28,213 nt of DNA from JBJFCE01 sp964437825. GTDB taxonomy: Bacteria; Bacillota; Clostridia; Lachnospirales; Lachnospiraceae. Positions 1 through 7,490 of this stretch are shown here, piece by piece. The stretch is taken from contig CAYTIH010000033.1 in NCBI GenBank assembly GCA_964437825.1, forward strand, positions 1-28,213, read 5' to 3'. Each line of letters starts with the position of its first letter. Position 1 is the stretch's first letter. The notes under the pieces were generated by a model. The model saw only the letters and a list, made by a program, of their open reading frames with translations, was not told the origin of the DNA and did not search any database. Both the position numbers and the translations under genes were made by a program.

Positions 1-15
1 CCTGCACAAATAGCT

Positions 16-188
16 GTGTGAAAAATCAGCATATCAATGTGATTTTTCACACTACTCCGCCATGTCAGAGCAGCCTGCTGCGATGACACGCGCCGGAAAT
101 TTCAGATTTCCGGCGGCGATCAGGCAATTTGAGGCTCTGACTCAAATTACGGATTGAAAAATCAGCGCATCAGCGTGATTTTTCAATC
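16..188. repeat. Array of palindromes / structured intergenic element
   Basis: There is no gene in 1-291. This stretch holds four perfect inverted repeats. Hairpin 1 pairs 16-28 with 40-52 (13 bp) and has an inner 3-bp stem (30-32 with 37-39), a bulged G at 29 and an ATCA loop. Hairpin 2 pairs 91-100 with 106-115 (10 bp). Hairpin 3 pairs 126-133 with 141-148 (8 bp). Hairpin 4 pairs 152-164 with 176-188 (13 bp) and has the same bulged G (165), a 3-bp inner stem and an ATCA loop as hairpin 1. The loop of hairpin 3, with its first closing base (134-141), is complementary to 64-71, so a long-range pairing is possible. The element lies 3' of recU. It could be an interspersed palindromic repeat or a structured RNA. 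The pairing is seen directly; the function is unknown. Confidence 0.75.
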
Positions 189-291
189 TAGACTCCTCTT
201 TTCCAGTGTTGCTTTATCGAATTAAAGTGATAGCATGGTAACACGATATCAGCATAAATCATTGCAAGTATACAGAAAATACTGCTTTCTG

Positions 292-825
292 TCAAGTCCG
301 TTCCTCCAAATCCTTTTGAAGCATATCAAGATAGGGAACCAATATTCCATGCTTTTTCGGAATAAAGTACTCGGGATTCAGTTCTTCAAACCGAAAACTC
401 TTCCTTCCGCCCTGCCTTGCGCGATCCCAAAAAAACTTCAGATGCTCAAAAGGAAGGTAATAAAACAAATCCTTCGCCGAATAGAAAATCAGAAAAAAGC
501 TGATACCTCCCTGATGCTCAAACTCCTCCATAAAAGCCACCTGGTGCTCATGAATGTTTTGAAGCGAAAAGGTATCGGCTGCGCACTCCTTGGCATCAAA
601 ACAGACCGGAATCCCCTGCACGGCGCCGATATAGTCAACCGTACTTTTCTGGTCAAAGTATGCCAGCGTAATCTGATGCTTTTCCTTATCGATTTTCATC
701 GGTGTAATCGGGGTCGGCACCTTCTGGATCAGCGCCAGATGATGCTCCCTGTATTTTTCATTGGTGCGGTTAATCATATCCTCCAGTGTGGAGCCTCTAA
801 GACCGCGGGAATTCCAGGTTGCCAT
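292..825 (-). CDS. recU: RecU Holliday junction resolvase
   Basis: This is a homodimeric, Mg-dependent endonuclease that cleaves four-way junctions in recombination and repair and acts with RuvAB. The 177-aa product carries the family N-terminus RGLRGSTLEDMINRTN (residues 7-22). It also has the nuclease core with DQKSTVDY (58-65) and FDAKE (76-80), which contain the acidic residues and lysine of the active site. The frame is open further upstream, but ATG at 825 is preferred because AGGAGA lies at 831-836, about 5 nt before it, and the RecU similarity begins there. The start lies inside the 3' end of the RluA-type gene, which stops at 797 (29-bp overlap), so the two are probably translationally coupled. 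The product is somewhat shorter than the Bacillus protein. Identification is firm from conserved motifs. Confidence 0.93.
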   Translation of the reverse strand: MATWNSRGLRGSTLEDMINRTNEKYREHHLALIQKVPTPITPMKIDKEKHQITLAYFDQKSTVDYIGAVQGIPVCFDAKECAADTFSLQNIHEHQVAFMEEFEHQGGISFFLIFYSAKDLFYYLPFEHLKFFWDRARQGGRKSFRFEELNPEYFIPKKHGILVPYLDMLQKDLEERT

Positions 826-1882
826 ATATATCTCCTGTGATTTGTATAAAATCTTTGGGCGGTGCACATAAAAATGTCTTTCCGGCGGCCTGCATATTGC
901 TGCCGTTCTCCTTCGGAAAAATGACCTTGTAGCAGTGCAGAAGCTGCCGCTTTAATCCATACCGTTTCCGGTAGTATTCATTCTGATGCGAAATGCCGTA
1001 TTTGGGGTCGCCCACCAGCGCATGTCCTATGGACGAAAGATGCGCGCGAATCTGATGCGGTTTCCCGGTTTTCAATAATACCTCTATCAAAGTAATATTA
1101 AGCTCCGGCAGATATGCAAGCGGTCTGTAGCCCGTACTGATGCGGCTGCTCCCCTCTTTCTCATATTCGGAAACAAACACCTGATTCGTCCGTTCGTTCT
1201 TCATCAAATAACCGTCAATATCCTGCTCCTGACTGACCCTTCCGTGAACAACCGCAAGATAATATTTTTGCAGACTGTGGTCCTTTAATACGGAAGAAAG
1301 ATAGCGTGCTCCCGCAAGCGTCTTTCCGCACAGAATCATTCCGCTGGTGTTGCGGTCGAGTCTGTTTGCAACGGACGGAGTATATGTTAACATCGTTTTA
1401 TTCTCATCCGGAACGGACACCTGTGATTTTGACTCATGCTCACAATACGCAAGAAACCAGTCATTGATACTGTAGTCCCCCGCCTGCGCCTTCTGTGAAA
1501 GAACACCTGCCGGTTTATCCGCAATCAGGATGTCAGCATCTTCATAAACAATGCGGACAGACATCCTAAGGGTTCTTTCCGGCGGCGTGTTCGTCCTTGA
1601 TGGCGAAACCGCTTCCCGTAACGTTTTACCCTTTGATAAGGAATCCCTTCCCGATCCTTTGTGTCCCCGAAACAGTTCAAAGGTTTCATCGGAAAAAAAG
1701 ATTTTGATCTCATCCCCGGGCTGCAGACGTTCACTGCCCTGTGCTTTTTTTCCGTTCCATGTGATATTTTTCTTTCGCAGCATTTTATAAAGAAAGGACT
1801 TTCCCGCACCCGGCAATAATCTGGCCAGGTACTGATCCAGCCTGAGATTTTGTTCACTGTTTCTAACGATAAACTGTTTCAT
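797..1882 (-). CDS. RluA-family RNA pseudouridine synthase
   Basis: This enzyme isomerises specific uridines in RNA, most likely 23S rRNA as in RluC/RluD; the exact target cannot be read from sequence. The 361-aa product has an N-terminal S4 RNA-binding domain (about residues 5-65, RLDQYLARLLPGAGKSFLYK). A polar, poorly conserved linker follows (about 75-108). The catalytic domain carries NRLDRNTSG, with the nucleophilic aspartate at residue 176. The start at 1882 is chosen because the S4 similarity begins there and AGGCGG lies 10 nt upstream; an in-frame ATG at 1930 has no ribosome site. The 3' end overlaps recU by 29 bp. A candidate promoter sits at 1926-1954, inside the end of the preceding gene. 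Confidence 0.88.
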   Translation of the reverse strand: MKQFIVRNSEQNLRLDQYLARLLPGAGKSFLYKMLRKKNITWNGKKAQGSERLQPGDEIKIFFSDETFELFRGHKGSGRDSLSKGKTLREAVSPSRTNTPPERTLRMSVRIVYEDADILIADKPAGVLSQKAQAGDYSINDWFLAYCEHESKSQVSVPDENKTMLTYTPSVANRLDRNTSGMILCGKTLAGARYLSSVLKDHSLQKYYLAVVHGRVSQEQDIDGYLMKNERTNQVFVSEYEKEGSSRISTGYRPLAYLPELNITLIEVLLKTGKPHQIRAHLSSIGHALVGDPKYGISHQNEYYRKRYGLKRQLLHCYKVIFPKENGSNMQAAGKTFLCAPPKDFIQITGDIYGNLEFPRS

Positions 1883-1925
1883 CGCTATAAATCCGCCTTT
1901 CTGTGAAAGGTTCCTCCTAATTGGA

Positions 1926-1954
1926 ATCATAACGGAAATCCAATCTGTTTACAA
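1926..1954 (-). promoter_or_regulatory. Candidate sigma-A promoter for the RluA-type gene and recU
   Basis: On the minus strand, TTGTAA (1954-1949) is followed after 17 bp by TATGAT (1931-1926). The spacing is ideal, the -10 matches 5 of 6 consensus positions and the -35 matches 4 of 6. It overlaps the stop codon of the upstream membrane-protein gene. It would let the synthase and recU be expressed apart from the genes before them. Inferred from consensus only. Confidence 0.45.
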
Positions 1955-2503
1955 AGAAATATCTTTCATCAGCGTTACTGCATCCGGATTTGCATGTGCT
2001 TCATCAGTTTGAAGCCGATCAAGCCTTGCGGTATATTTTTCCAAATCCGTAAAAATTTTCACGGTATAATCTTTTAGGCCGTTTTGCGTCAGCAGTGTTT
2101 TGATATGCTTTTCGGCATTCTCAATTTTGCATTTCGGATTCGATGTATAGCCGCAGATATTTTTCGATTCAATCACCATACTGTCAATCTGAAAGGTATG
2201 CTCATAGGAGGTAATCTGAAGCTCAAACAAACAGGTCAGCTTCCCGATATGCGGAGCAATTTGTCCATACACCTCCTTCGGACAGCTCTTTGCTTTTAAA
2301 AACATAATCATATTAACGGCGCTTTTACTTGCCGGAAGACATCCGAGCACCGCTACCACAGTTAGCAGATTTCTTTTCGTTCCTGTACTTTGCCAGCCGA
2401 TCAAAAACAGTCCAAGCGAAACCGCAAAGCAAAATATCGTATATAGGACTGTTCTTTTCTTTCCCGCCTGAATGTATCCGTAATCACCTTTTTTTGTGCG
2501 CAT
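1949..2503 (-). CDS. Uncharacterised two-helix membrane protein
   Basis: I do not recognise a named family. The 184-aa product starts with a short basic segment. Two hydrophobic stretches follow (about residues 19-38 and 44-68), long enough to be a membrane hairpin. Next comes a soluble domain of about 110 residues, predicted cytosolic from the positive N-terminus. The soluble part contains CGYTSNPKCKIENAEKHIKT, which looks folded rather than low-complexity. A good ribosome site (GGAAGGA) precedes the ATG at 2503. It lies between an SDR gene and a pseudouridine synthase in the same direction, with a 110-bp gap before it and no recognisable terminator. The gene is probably real given its length, ribosome site and membrane pattern; the function is unknown. 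Confidence 0.7.
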   Translation of the reverse strand: MRTKKGDYGYIQAGKKRTVLYTIFCFAVSLGLFLIGWQSTGTKRNLLTVVAVLGCLPASKSAVNMIMFLKAKSCPKEVYGQIAPHIGKLTCLFELQITSYEHTFQIDSMVIESKNICGYTSNPKCKIENAEKHIKTLLTQNGLKDYTVKIFTDLEKYTARLDRLQTDEAHANPDAVTLMKDISL

Positions 2504-2613
2504 CTTTTGTCCTTCCCGTAATAGTGCCGTTCCAAATTTTATGATTTGTTTGGCAGCTATTTTTCGTTAAATAAACTATCTTTTTTAGCCGTCATAGCAG
2601 ACAGATTCGGGCC

Positions 2614-3378
2614 TTAGCGGTATAACAGCCGCAGCACCATGAGAATCAAATCCTCCGGTATCACATTGGTCAAAAGATAAAAAGCTTTCATCGGAAATCC
2701 GCAGACAGATACTTTCTTTTTGCAATAGCTGTCGCGCAGAGCCTTCGCTACAACGCGCTCCGGCGTTTCCATGACATATTTCTTGATGGAAAGGGTCTTT
2801 CCGTATATTTCCGCTTTATCAAAAAATTCTGTGGCAACCGGTCCCGGACAGACGCTTGTTACATAAATTTGTTTCTTGCGAAGTTCCTCGGAAAGCGCCT
2901 TGGAAAAGGATAATACATAGGATTTACTTGCCGCATAAACCGCAAAGCCCGGCTGCGGAATAAACGCAGCACTGGAGGCAAACTGAATGATTCTGGCATT
3001 TTTGCACAAATAAGGGATGCACAGACTGGTCATTCTGGTTAATCCGACGCAGTTACAATTAATCATATCCGCCAGTTCTTCAGTCGGAATATCTTCCACA
3101 TCTCCCATATAGCCAAAACCGGCACAATTAATCAGAAAACGAATCTGCGGTTTTGCAATATTCAGAATCTGCGCAAAGGTGGAAAAACAATTTTCATCGG
3201 TTAGATCCATCGGAATAATTCTAACATTATTACGAAGTCTGTTTTTTAATGCGAGCATTTTTTCTTTATTTCGTGCAACCAGCCATATTTCATCCGTCTT
3301 TTGTAATATTCTGTCCAGCTGGAGAGACGTTTCATATCCCATACCGCTGCTGGCGCCTGTAATAATTGCAATTTTCAT
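2614..3378 (-). CDS. SDR-family NAD(P)-dependent oxidoreductase
   Basis: This is a classical short-chain dehydrogenase/reductase of 254 aa with a Rossmann fold; the substrate cannot be told. The nucleotide-binding motif TGASSGMG is at residues 7-14. The structural NCAG is at 84-87. The active site has Ser135/Ser136 and YAASK (Tyr148, Lys152). PG at 222-223 sits in the usual region after the active site. The C-terminus is hydrophobic with basic residues (LILMVLRLLYR), which might touch the membrane. ATG at 3378 is chosen because AAAGGAGAT lies just upstream (3382-3390) and the Rossmann fold begins there. The longer open frame back to 3531 would add 51 charged residues with no family match. Confidence 0.88.
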   Translation of the reverse strand: MKIAIITGASSGMGYETSLQLDRILQKTDEIWLVARNKEKMLALKNRLRNNVRIIPMDLTDENCFSTFAQILNIAKPQIRFLINCAGFGYMGDVEDIPTEELADMINCNCVGLTRMTSLCIPYLCKNARIIQFASSAAFIPQPGFAVYAASKSYVLSFSKALSEELRKKQIYVTSVCPGPVATEFFDKAEIYGKTLSIKKYVMETPERVVAKALRDSYCKKKVSVCGFPMKAFYLLTNVIPEDLILMVLRLLYR

Positions 3379-3527
3379 GAATATCTCCTTTTCTGAGCAA
3401 CTTGCCGCGAAGATGTCCCTTTTCTTTATTTCTTTTTGTGAACATTGCGAATCGCCCTGCGTTTTTCGGGTCTTTGCTGAATCTTTTCTTTCGCTTTCTC
3501 TGTGCCCGTCTGTCTGGGTCTGATCAG

Positions 3528-3804
3528 TCATTTCCTGTCAAAACCGATTAAATCCTCACGTAAATTCTGTACCTGCTCCGGCATATATCCAAGATTTCTT
3601 AAATATTCTGCCAGCTCTACGGCTTCCTTTAAGGTTGCGCCCGGATGAGAGGACATCAGATAATCAAAGCGGATACCGAAACGGATAAACACCCGTTTTA
3701 CTCCCGGAAGCATCCTTGACATTAATTCCGCTCTTTAACGCATCCGCAATCTGAACGATGGAGCGTTCTCCCATACCATATGAAATTAAATCCGCCTGTG
3801 CAGG
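3528..3804 (-). pseudogene. Remnant of a YgiQ-type (UPF0313) radical SAM gene
   Basis: Separate conserved pieces of the YgiQ family lie here in the right order with large parts missing. After the rsuA-type gene stops, one frame reads ADLISYGMGERSIVQIADAL (about 3795-3735). The frame then shifts by one and reads LPGVKRVFIRFGIRFDYL. This runs straight into MSSHPGATLKEAVELAEYL, then PEQVQ, then REDLIG near the stop at 3528. In intact proteins of about 600 or more residues these segments are far apart. The N-terminal half, the CxxxCxxC cluster loop and most of the C-terminal half are absent. The surviving 64-aa open frame cannot be a functional enzyme. Family assignment rests on recalled motifs; the deletions are inferred from the missing parts. 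Confidence 0.82.
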
Positions 3805-3812
3805 TTATCTTT

Positions 3813-4616
3813 TCACTGCTTTTCTTCTGCATCCCGACTGCTTTGGCTTTTTGTCAGAAGCTCTATTTCTTCGTTTTTCAGCAATCTATATTCTCCCGGT
3901 AACAGATCGGGATCCAGCCTGAGCTTTCCGATCGAAATTCTTTTTAAAGAAAACACTTCATGCCGATTGGCATGGAACATTCGCTTAATCTGATGATAAC
4001 GGCCCTCCGTAACGGTAATATGAACACGGCTTGCCGTTATCACATCCGCAGTTCCCTTCGGAAGCTTTCGCTTTTGCTCCTCGGACAAGGAATAGCTTTT
4101 TGCTGCCTCTTTAATCACAACGATTGCCGGAAGACAAAGCGTATCATCTCCGATATCGGTACCGCGCTCCAGATTCTCTAATTCGGTTTCCGTCAGAATA
4201 CCGGTTATCCAAACTTCATAAGTCTTTTCAATATGTCTGGCAGGGCTGGTCAGGTCATGGCACAGCTGTCCCAAATCGGTTATCAGCAAAAGGCCCTCAC
4301 TGTCCTTGTCCAGACGGCCGACCGGAAACAAGTGCTTTTGCAGACGATCAGGAAATAGTGATATTACCGTAGGCTCCTTGGCGTCCGATACGGCGGATAC
4401 GAACCCTGATGGCTTATTCAGCATATAACAACAGTTTCTGAAGCTTTGCACCGCTTCTCCCCTGACACAGATCCTGTCCTGTTCGGAATTGATTTTATAA
4501 TCGGACTGTCTGCAAATACTGCCGTTTACAGTAATCAGTCCTTTTTTGCACAGTTCCTTTACTTCACTTCGGCTTCCGATATTTTGTTCTGTTAAAAAAC
4601 GATCCAGTCGAATCAT
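3813..4616 (-). CDS. RsuA/RluB/RluF-family rRNA pseudouridine synthase
   Basis: This enzyme converts one uridine to pseudouridine in 16S or 23S rRNA. The 267-aa product has an N-terminal S4 domain (residues 1-55, RLDRFLTEQNIGSRSEVKEL). The catalytic domain carries the family motif VGRLDKDSEGLLL (99-111), with Asp103 as the nucleophile. KTYEV (131-135) and the later YHQIKRMF motif are also typical. ATG at 4616 has GGAGACGG a few bases upstream. It is divergent from ylbJ (59-bp gap) and is followed 8 bp later by the YgiQ remnant. Whether the target matches RsuA (16S U516) or RluB/RluF (23S) cannot be decided; length and the S4 domain fit all of them. Confidence 0.9.
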   Translation of the reverse strand: MIRLDRFLTEQNIGSRSEVKELCKKGLITVNGSICRQSDYKINSEQDRICVRGEAVQSFRNCCYMLNKPSGFVSAVSDAKEPTVISLFPDRLQKHLFPVGRLDKDSEGLLLITDLGQLCHDLTSPARHIEKTYEVWITGILTETELENLERGTDIGDDTLCLPAIVVIKEAAKSYSLSEEQKRKLPKGTADVITASRVHITVTEGRYHQIKRMFHANRHEVFSLKRISIGKLRLDPDLLPGEYRLLKNEEIELLTKSQSSRDAEEKQ

Positions 4617-4675
4617 AATCCGTCTCCAGCATCATAAACATATATGAGAATCAAATTTGAAAAGCGTCTTTCCAT

Positions 4676-5677
4676 ATGGTCATTTTAATTCCTGTTTTTC
4701 TTATCCTTACTGCGCTCTTACTCATATGCAGCAAAGACGCACTTGCTCTTGCCGGTATGGGACTTACTCTCTGGCTCGAAAATATGGTACCCACTCTGCT
4801 TCCGTTTATGATTCTGTCCGGAATTATGACCGGTCTTAAACTGCAATACGCCCTCTGCAGACCGTTTCGAAGCTTGAATCGGAAGCTTTTTTCCGTCTCT
4901 GAGGACGGAACCTATTGTATTGTTATGGGTTTTCTCTGCGGCTTTCCCATGGGCGCTTTCTGCGCTTCCGATCTGAGCAGACAGCAGAAGCTCTCTCAAA
5001 AGGATACGGAATATCTGATCTCCTTTTGCAATAATATCGGTCCCGTTTATTTTTACAGTTTTGCCGTCGGTATGGCGGGGTTTGAGCATCCATCCGTCCC
5101 GGAATATCTGATCCTAACTGCCGGAATGTATGGCATTCCGCTGCTGTACGGAATTTTCACGCGTCCAAAGGCCTTAACAAATCCGAATACTCCGTCCTAT
5201 CCACCCTCACTCATAAAATCCTCCAAAAATAGCTCATCCGCAGGGTATTGCGCAGGAACCGAGAAAGCAACGCCCTCCAGCGGACTCTTATTCGAAGCCA
5301 TCGACCGTTCCATCAACCGCTCCGGCACCTCCATACTGAGGCTCTGCGGATATATGGTATTGTTTAATATTTTAATGCTGCCCTGTTATCGTTTTCTCGG
5401 TCAGGGGATCGTTACCAGATGTATTCATTGCTTTGTGGAAATATCAGGCGGCATCAGAATGCTGCATCCGCTTCTGACAGCTCCCAAAGCAATTGTCCCG
5501 AAGCTGATGATTCTGACGGCGTTAAGCTTCGGCGGATTGTCCTGCATAGGACAGACCTCTGTCTTTTTAAGAGAAGCCGGGCTTTCCGTTGCTCATTATA
5601 TGAAAGCCCGCATTCTTCTTGCGGCGTTGACGTTTCTGTATTATCTGATTTGGTTTTCAACCGGTTTTCTTAACTGA
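4676..5677 (+). CDS. ylbJ: YlbJ-like sporulation integral membrane protein
   Basis: This is a polytopic membrane protein of the nucleoside-recognition (Gate-like) family. In Bacillus, YlbJ is needed for proper spore cortex. The 333-aa product has about eight hydrophobic segments. It carries the family signatures ENMVPTLLPFMILSG (near residues 35-49), GFLCGFPMGA (around 85) and SFCNNIGPVYF (around 117). A polar, serine- and asparagine-rich loop (about 165-200) separates the two halves. In Bacillus the order is ylbH(rsmD)-coaD-ylbJ; here the same neighbours occur, but ylbJ is inverted and convergent on them, which supports the call. The ribosome site is weak (GAAAAG well upstream of the ATG). 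No clear terminator with a T-run is seen on its own strand. Confidence 0.85.
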   Translation: MVILIPVFLILTALLLICSKDALALAGMGLTLWLENMVPTLLPFMILSGIMTGLKLQYALCRPFRSLNRKLFSVSEDGTYCIVMGFLCGFPMGAFCASDLSRQQKLSQKDTEYLISFCNNIGPVYFYSFAVGMAGFEHPSVPEYLILTAGMYGIPLLYGIFTRPKALTNPNTPSYPPSLIKSSKNSSSAGYCAGTEKATPSSGLLFEAIDRSINRSGTSILRLCGYMVLFNILMLPCYRFLGQGIVTRCIHCFVEISGGIRMLHPLLTAPKAIVPKLMILTALSFGGLSCIGQTSVFLREAGLSVAHYMKARILLAALTFLYYLIWFSTGFLN

Positions 5678-5727
5678 CAAGAGCATCTCCGCCCGGCACA
5701 AGCGCGGCAGGGAATTTCCTATGATAT

Positions 5728-5759
5728 AAAAAAGCCGCTACCTGTTACGGTACGGCTTT
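5728..5759 (-). terminator. Intrinsic terminator of the yloU-to-coaD gene run
   Basis: The stem pairs 5731-5737 and 5739-5742 with 5749-5759, with one bulged base and a 6-nt loop (5743-5748). On the minus strand it is followed by six T residues (complement of A5728-5733). It sits 13 bp after the stop of the coiled-coil gene. The plus side lacks a T-run, so its value for ylbJ is doubtful. Confidence 0.8.
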
Positions 5760-5772
5760 CATAAACGGTATA

Positions 5773-6393
5773 TTAATGCTCGGCATCAGTATACGCTTCG
5801 GAATTACTCTCATGTGCCTCAGATCCCAGTTCGGAAAGCTCCTCCTCCATTTCATCCACAGGATATAGCTGCGATCTGTTGGATTTAATGATTTCATTAT
5901 AATTATTCAACGAGGAAAGCAGATTTTCATAATGTGCGGAAGCCTCATTCATGGCATGGGTAATAATCTCTTCAATGCTTCCCAGTGCATCATCCGTATA
6001 CTGGATTGCCTGTGCTTTGAAGCTGTTGGTCTGAATCGTTGCGGTATCCAGAATCTCCTGCGCCTGCTTAGTGGCAAGTGTTACAATTTCATTTGCCTTC
6101 GCATAAGCCTGCTGCATGATCTCATGTTCGTTGACAAGCTCATTGGTATGTATGGTAGCCTCGTTGATCAAAGCTTCTGCTTTTTCACGGGCATCATTCA
6201 ATATAGCCTCTTTATTGCTGATGATTTTCTGATAGCGTTTGATTTCATCAGGGGTCTTCATCTTCAGTTCACGAAGAAGTTCTTCAATTTCTTCTTTGTT
6301 GACCATAATGACAGTACTTGACAATGGTTTAAACTTACAGCTGTCAATATAGTCTTCGATTTCTTCAATCAGCTGTTCAATTCTGCTGCTCAT
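5773..6393 (-). CDS. Coiled-coil protein, DivIVA/ATPase-subunit-like
   Basis: I know no defined function. The 206-aa product is mostly long amphipathic helix. It starts SSRIEQLIEEIEDYIDSCK, then KEEIEELLRELKMKTPDEI. An uninterrupted alanine/glutamate-rich coiled coil follows (about residues 55-165), and the C-terminal tail is acidic and probably disordered. The short helical head followed by a coiled coil resembles DivIVA-type or V-ATPase subunit H-like proteins, but no specific residues prove either. It lies 20 bp after coaD in the same direction and is the last gene before the terminator at 5728-5759. The neighbourhood (coaD, ylbJ) hints at a link to the envelope or sporulation, as inference only. 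Confidence 0.8.
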   Translation of the reverse strand: MSSRIEQLIEEIEDYIDSCKFKPLSSTVIMVNKEEIEELLRELKMKTPDEIKRYQKIISNKEAILNDAREKAEALINEATIHTNELVNEHEIMQQAYAKANEIVTLATKQAQEILDTATIQTNSFKAQAIQYTDDALGSIEEIITHAMNEASAHYENLLSSLNNYNEIIKSNRSQLYPVDEMEEELSELGSEAHESNSEAYTDAEH

Positions 6394-6413
6394 AACTTTT
6401 TACTCCAATCCAA

Positions 6414-6911
6414 TTAGAAATTCTCTCTGCTGCTTTTGTATTTTTCATGTATCATGTCTGCGACAAAAGGTGGAACGCATTCGGCAATATTACCGCCGAA
6501 ATATGCAATTTCTTTCACTGTGGATGAGCTTAAGTACGCATATTCCAAACTGGTGGTCAGAAACATCGTGTCCAGCTCTCCTTCTGAAAATTTCCGGTTT
6601 GTCTGCGCAATCTGGAGCTCATATTCAAAGTCCGTAATCGCGCGCAGTCCACGAATAGCAACATGAATATTCTGTTCTTTTGCATAATCAATTAGCAGTC
6701 CGCTGAAAGAATCAATCCTGACGTTAGGAAGATCCTTTGTGGCTTCTTTTAACATTTTAACACGTTCTTCTACAGAAAACAATGGAGTCTTGACTTTATT
6801 ATTCAATACACTCACTGTTAATTCATCAAAAATCAATGCGGCTCTTTTGATAATATCAAGATGTCCGTAGGTAACCGGATCAAAGCTTCCCGGATAAATG
6901 GCAGATTTCAT
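6414..6911 (-). CDS. coaD: Phosphopantetheine adenylyltransferase (CoaD)
   Basis: This enzyme transfers AMP from ATP to 4'-phosphopantetheine, the penultimate step of coenzyme A synthesis, in the cytoplasm. The 165-aa product has the normal family length. It starts with AIYPGSFDPVTYGHLDII, which contains the nucleotidyltransferase TxGH motif (residues 14-17). AIRGLR near residue 88 binds phosphopantetheine. YLSSSTVKEIA near residue 126 matches the ISSSxVKE nucleotide-binding motif. It lies 21 bp after rsmD and 20 bp before the coiled-coil gene. The rsmD-coaD pair is widely conserved in Firmicutes. Confidence 0.96.
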   Translation of the reverse strand: MKSAIYPGSFDPVTYGHLDIIKRAALIFDELTVSVLNNKVKTPLFSVEERVKMLKEATKDLPNVRIDSFSGLLIDYAKEQNIHVAIRGLRAITDFEYELQIAQTNRKFSEGELDTMFLTTSLEYAYLSSSTVKEIAYFGGNIAECVPPFVADMIHEKYKSSRENF

Positions 6912-6932
6912 AATAGTCTCCCTGTATAACGT

Positions 6933-7490
6933 TTAACGCGATCTTTTTCTCACAAACAGATGTTGGTTGGTTTTATATTTCTTTTGTTTTATAAGCTCAT
7001 ACCCCATGGAATCCAGATCAGAAAAATCCGTATCCAGAGAAGCTTCTATAATAATCAAGGTATTCTCGTCCGCAATTTTATCGTTTATATTCAGCTGTAA
7101 CAACACCTGTTTTTCCAGATTCATATGATAGGGCGGGTCCATGAAGATAATATCCGCCTTTTCTTTGATCGTGCTGCTTAAAGCAAAAAACACATCCTGC
7201 TTTAAAAGGACCGCCTCCTGCGTGAACCGTGTTGTCTGAAGGTTCTTGCGGATGCAGGCTTCACATTCCCTGCTCTGGTCCACCAGATAGGCTCTTCTCG
7301 CTCCGCGGCTTAATGCCTCGATACCGATTCCGCCGCTTCCTGAAAACAGATCCAGAAAAACGCTTCCGGGAACATCGTTTTGAATGACATTAAATAATGT
7401 TTCTTTTATTCTATCCTGTGTGGGCCTTGTGTCAAGTCCCTCCGGCGTAATCAGTTTTAAACTTCTGCGGCTTCCGGCAATTACTCTCAT
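6933..7490 (-). CDS. rsmD: 16S rRNA (guanine-N2)-methyltransferase RsmD
   Basis: This enzyme methylates N2 of G966 (E. coli numbering) of 16S rRNA using S-adenosylmethionine. The 185-aa product carries the N-terminal MRVIAGSRRSLKL and TRPTQDRIKETLFN typical of RsmD. The SAM-binding motif LDLFSGSGGIGIEAL is at 46-60. The catalytic DPPY is at 118-121. Its ATG overlaps the TGA of parC by 4 nt (ATGA), so translation is coupled. It is followed by coaD in the usual order. Confidence 0.95.
   Translation of the reverse strand: MRVIAGSRRSLKLITPEGLDTRPTQDRIKETLFNVIQNDVPGSVFLDLFSGSGGIGIEALSRGARRAYLVDQSRECEACIRKNLQTTRFTQEAVLLKQDVFFALSSTIKEKADIIFMDPPYHMNLEKQVLLQLNINDKIADENTLIIIEASLDTDFSDLDSMGYELIKQKKYKTNQHLFVRKRSR

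Noticed and set aside
16..188. CRISPR array
   Set aside because: Only two similar palindromes occur, spacing is not uniform, other unrelated hairpins lie between them, and no cas gene is present.
235..840. 201-aa plus-strand frame opposite recU
   Set aside because: It is antisense to a protein with clear RecU motifs, has no ribosome site and shows no family pattern.
3379..3531. 51-residue N-terminal extension of the SDR gene
   Set aside because: It is charged, non-homologous sequence upstream of a strong ribosome site and the start of the Rossmann fold.
3735..3760. Simple sequencing frameshift in an otherwise intact YgiQ gene
   Set aside because: Large conserved parts are missing on both sides of the frame change, so one or two base errors cannot restore the gene.
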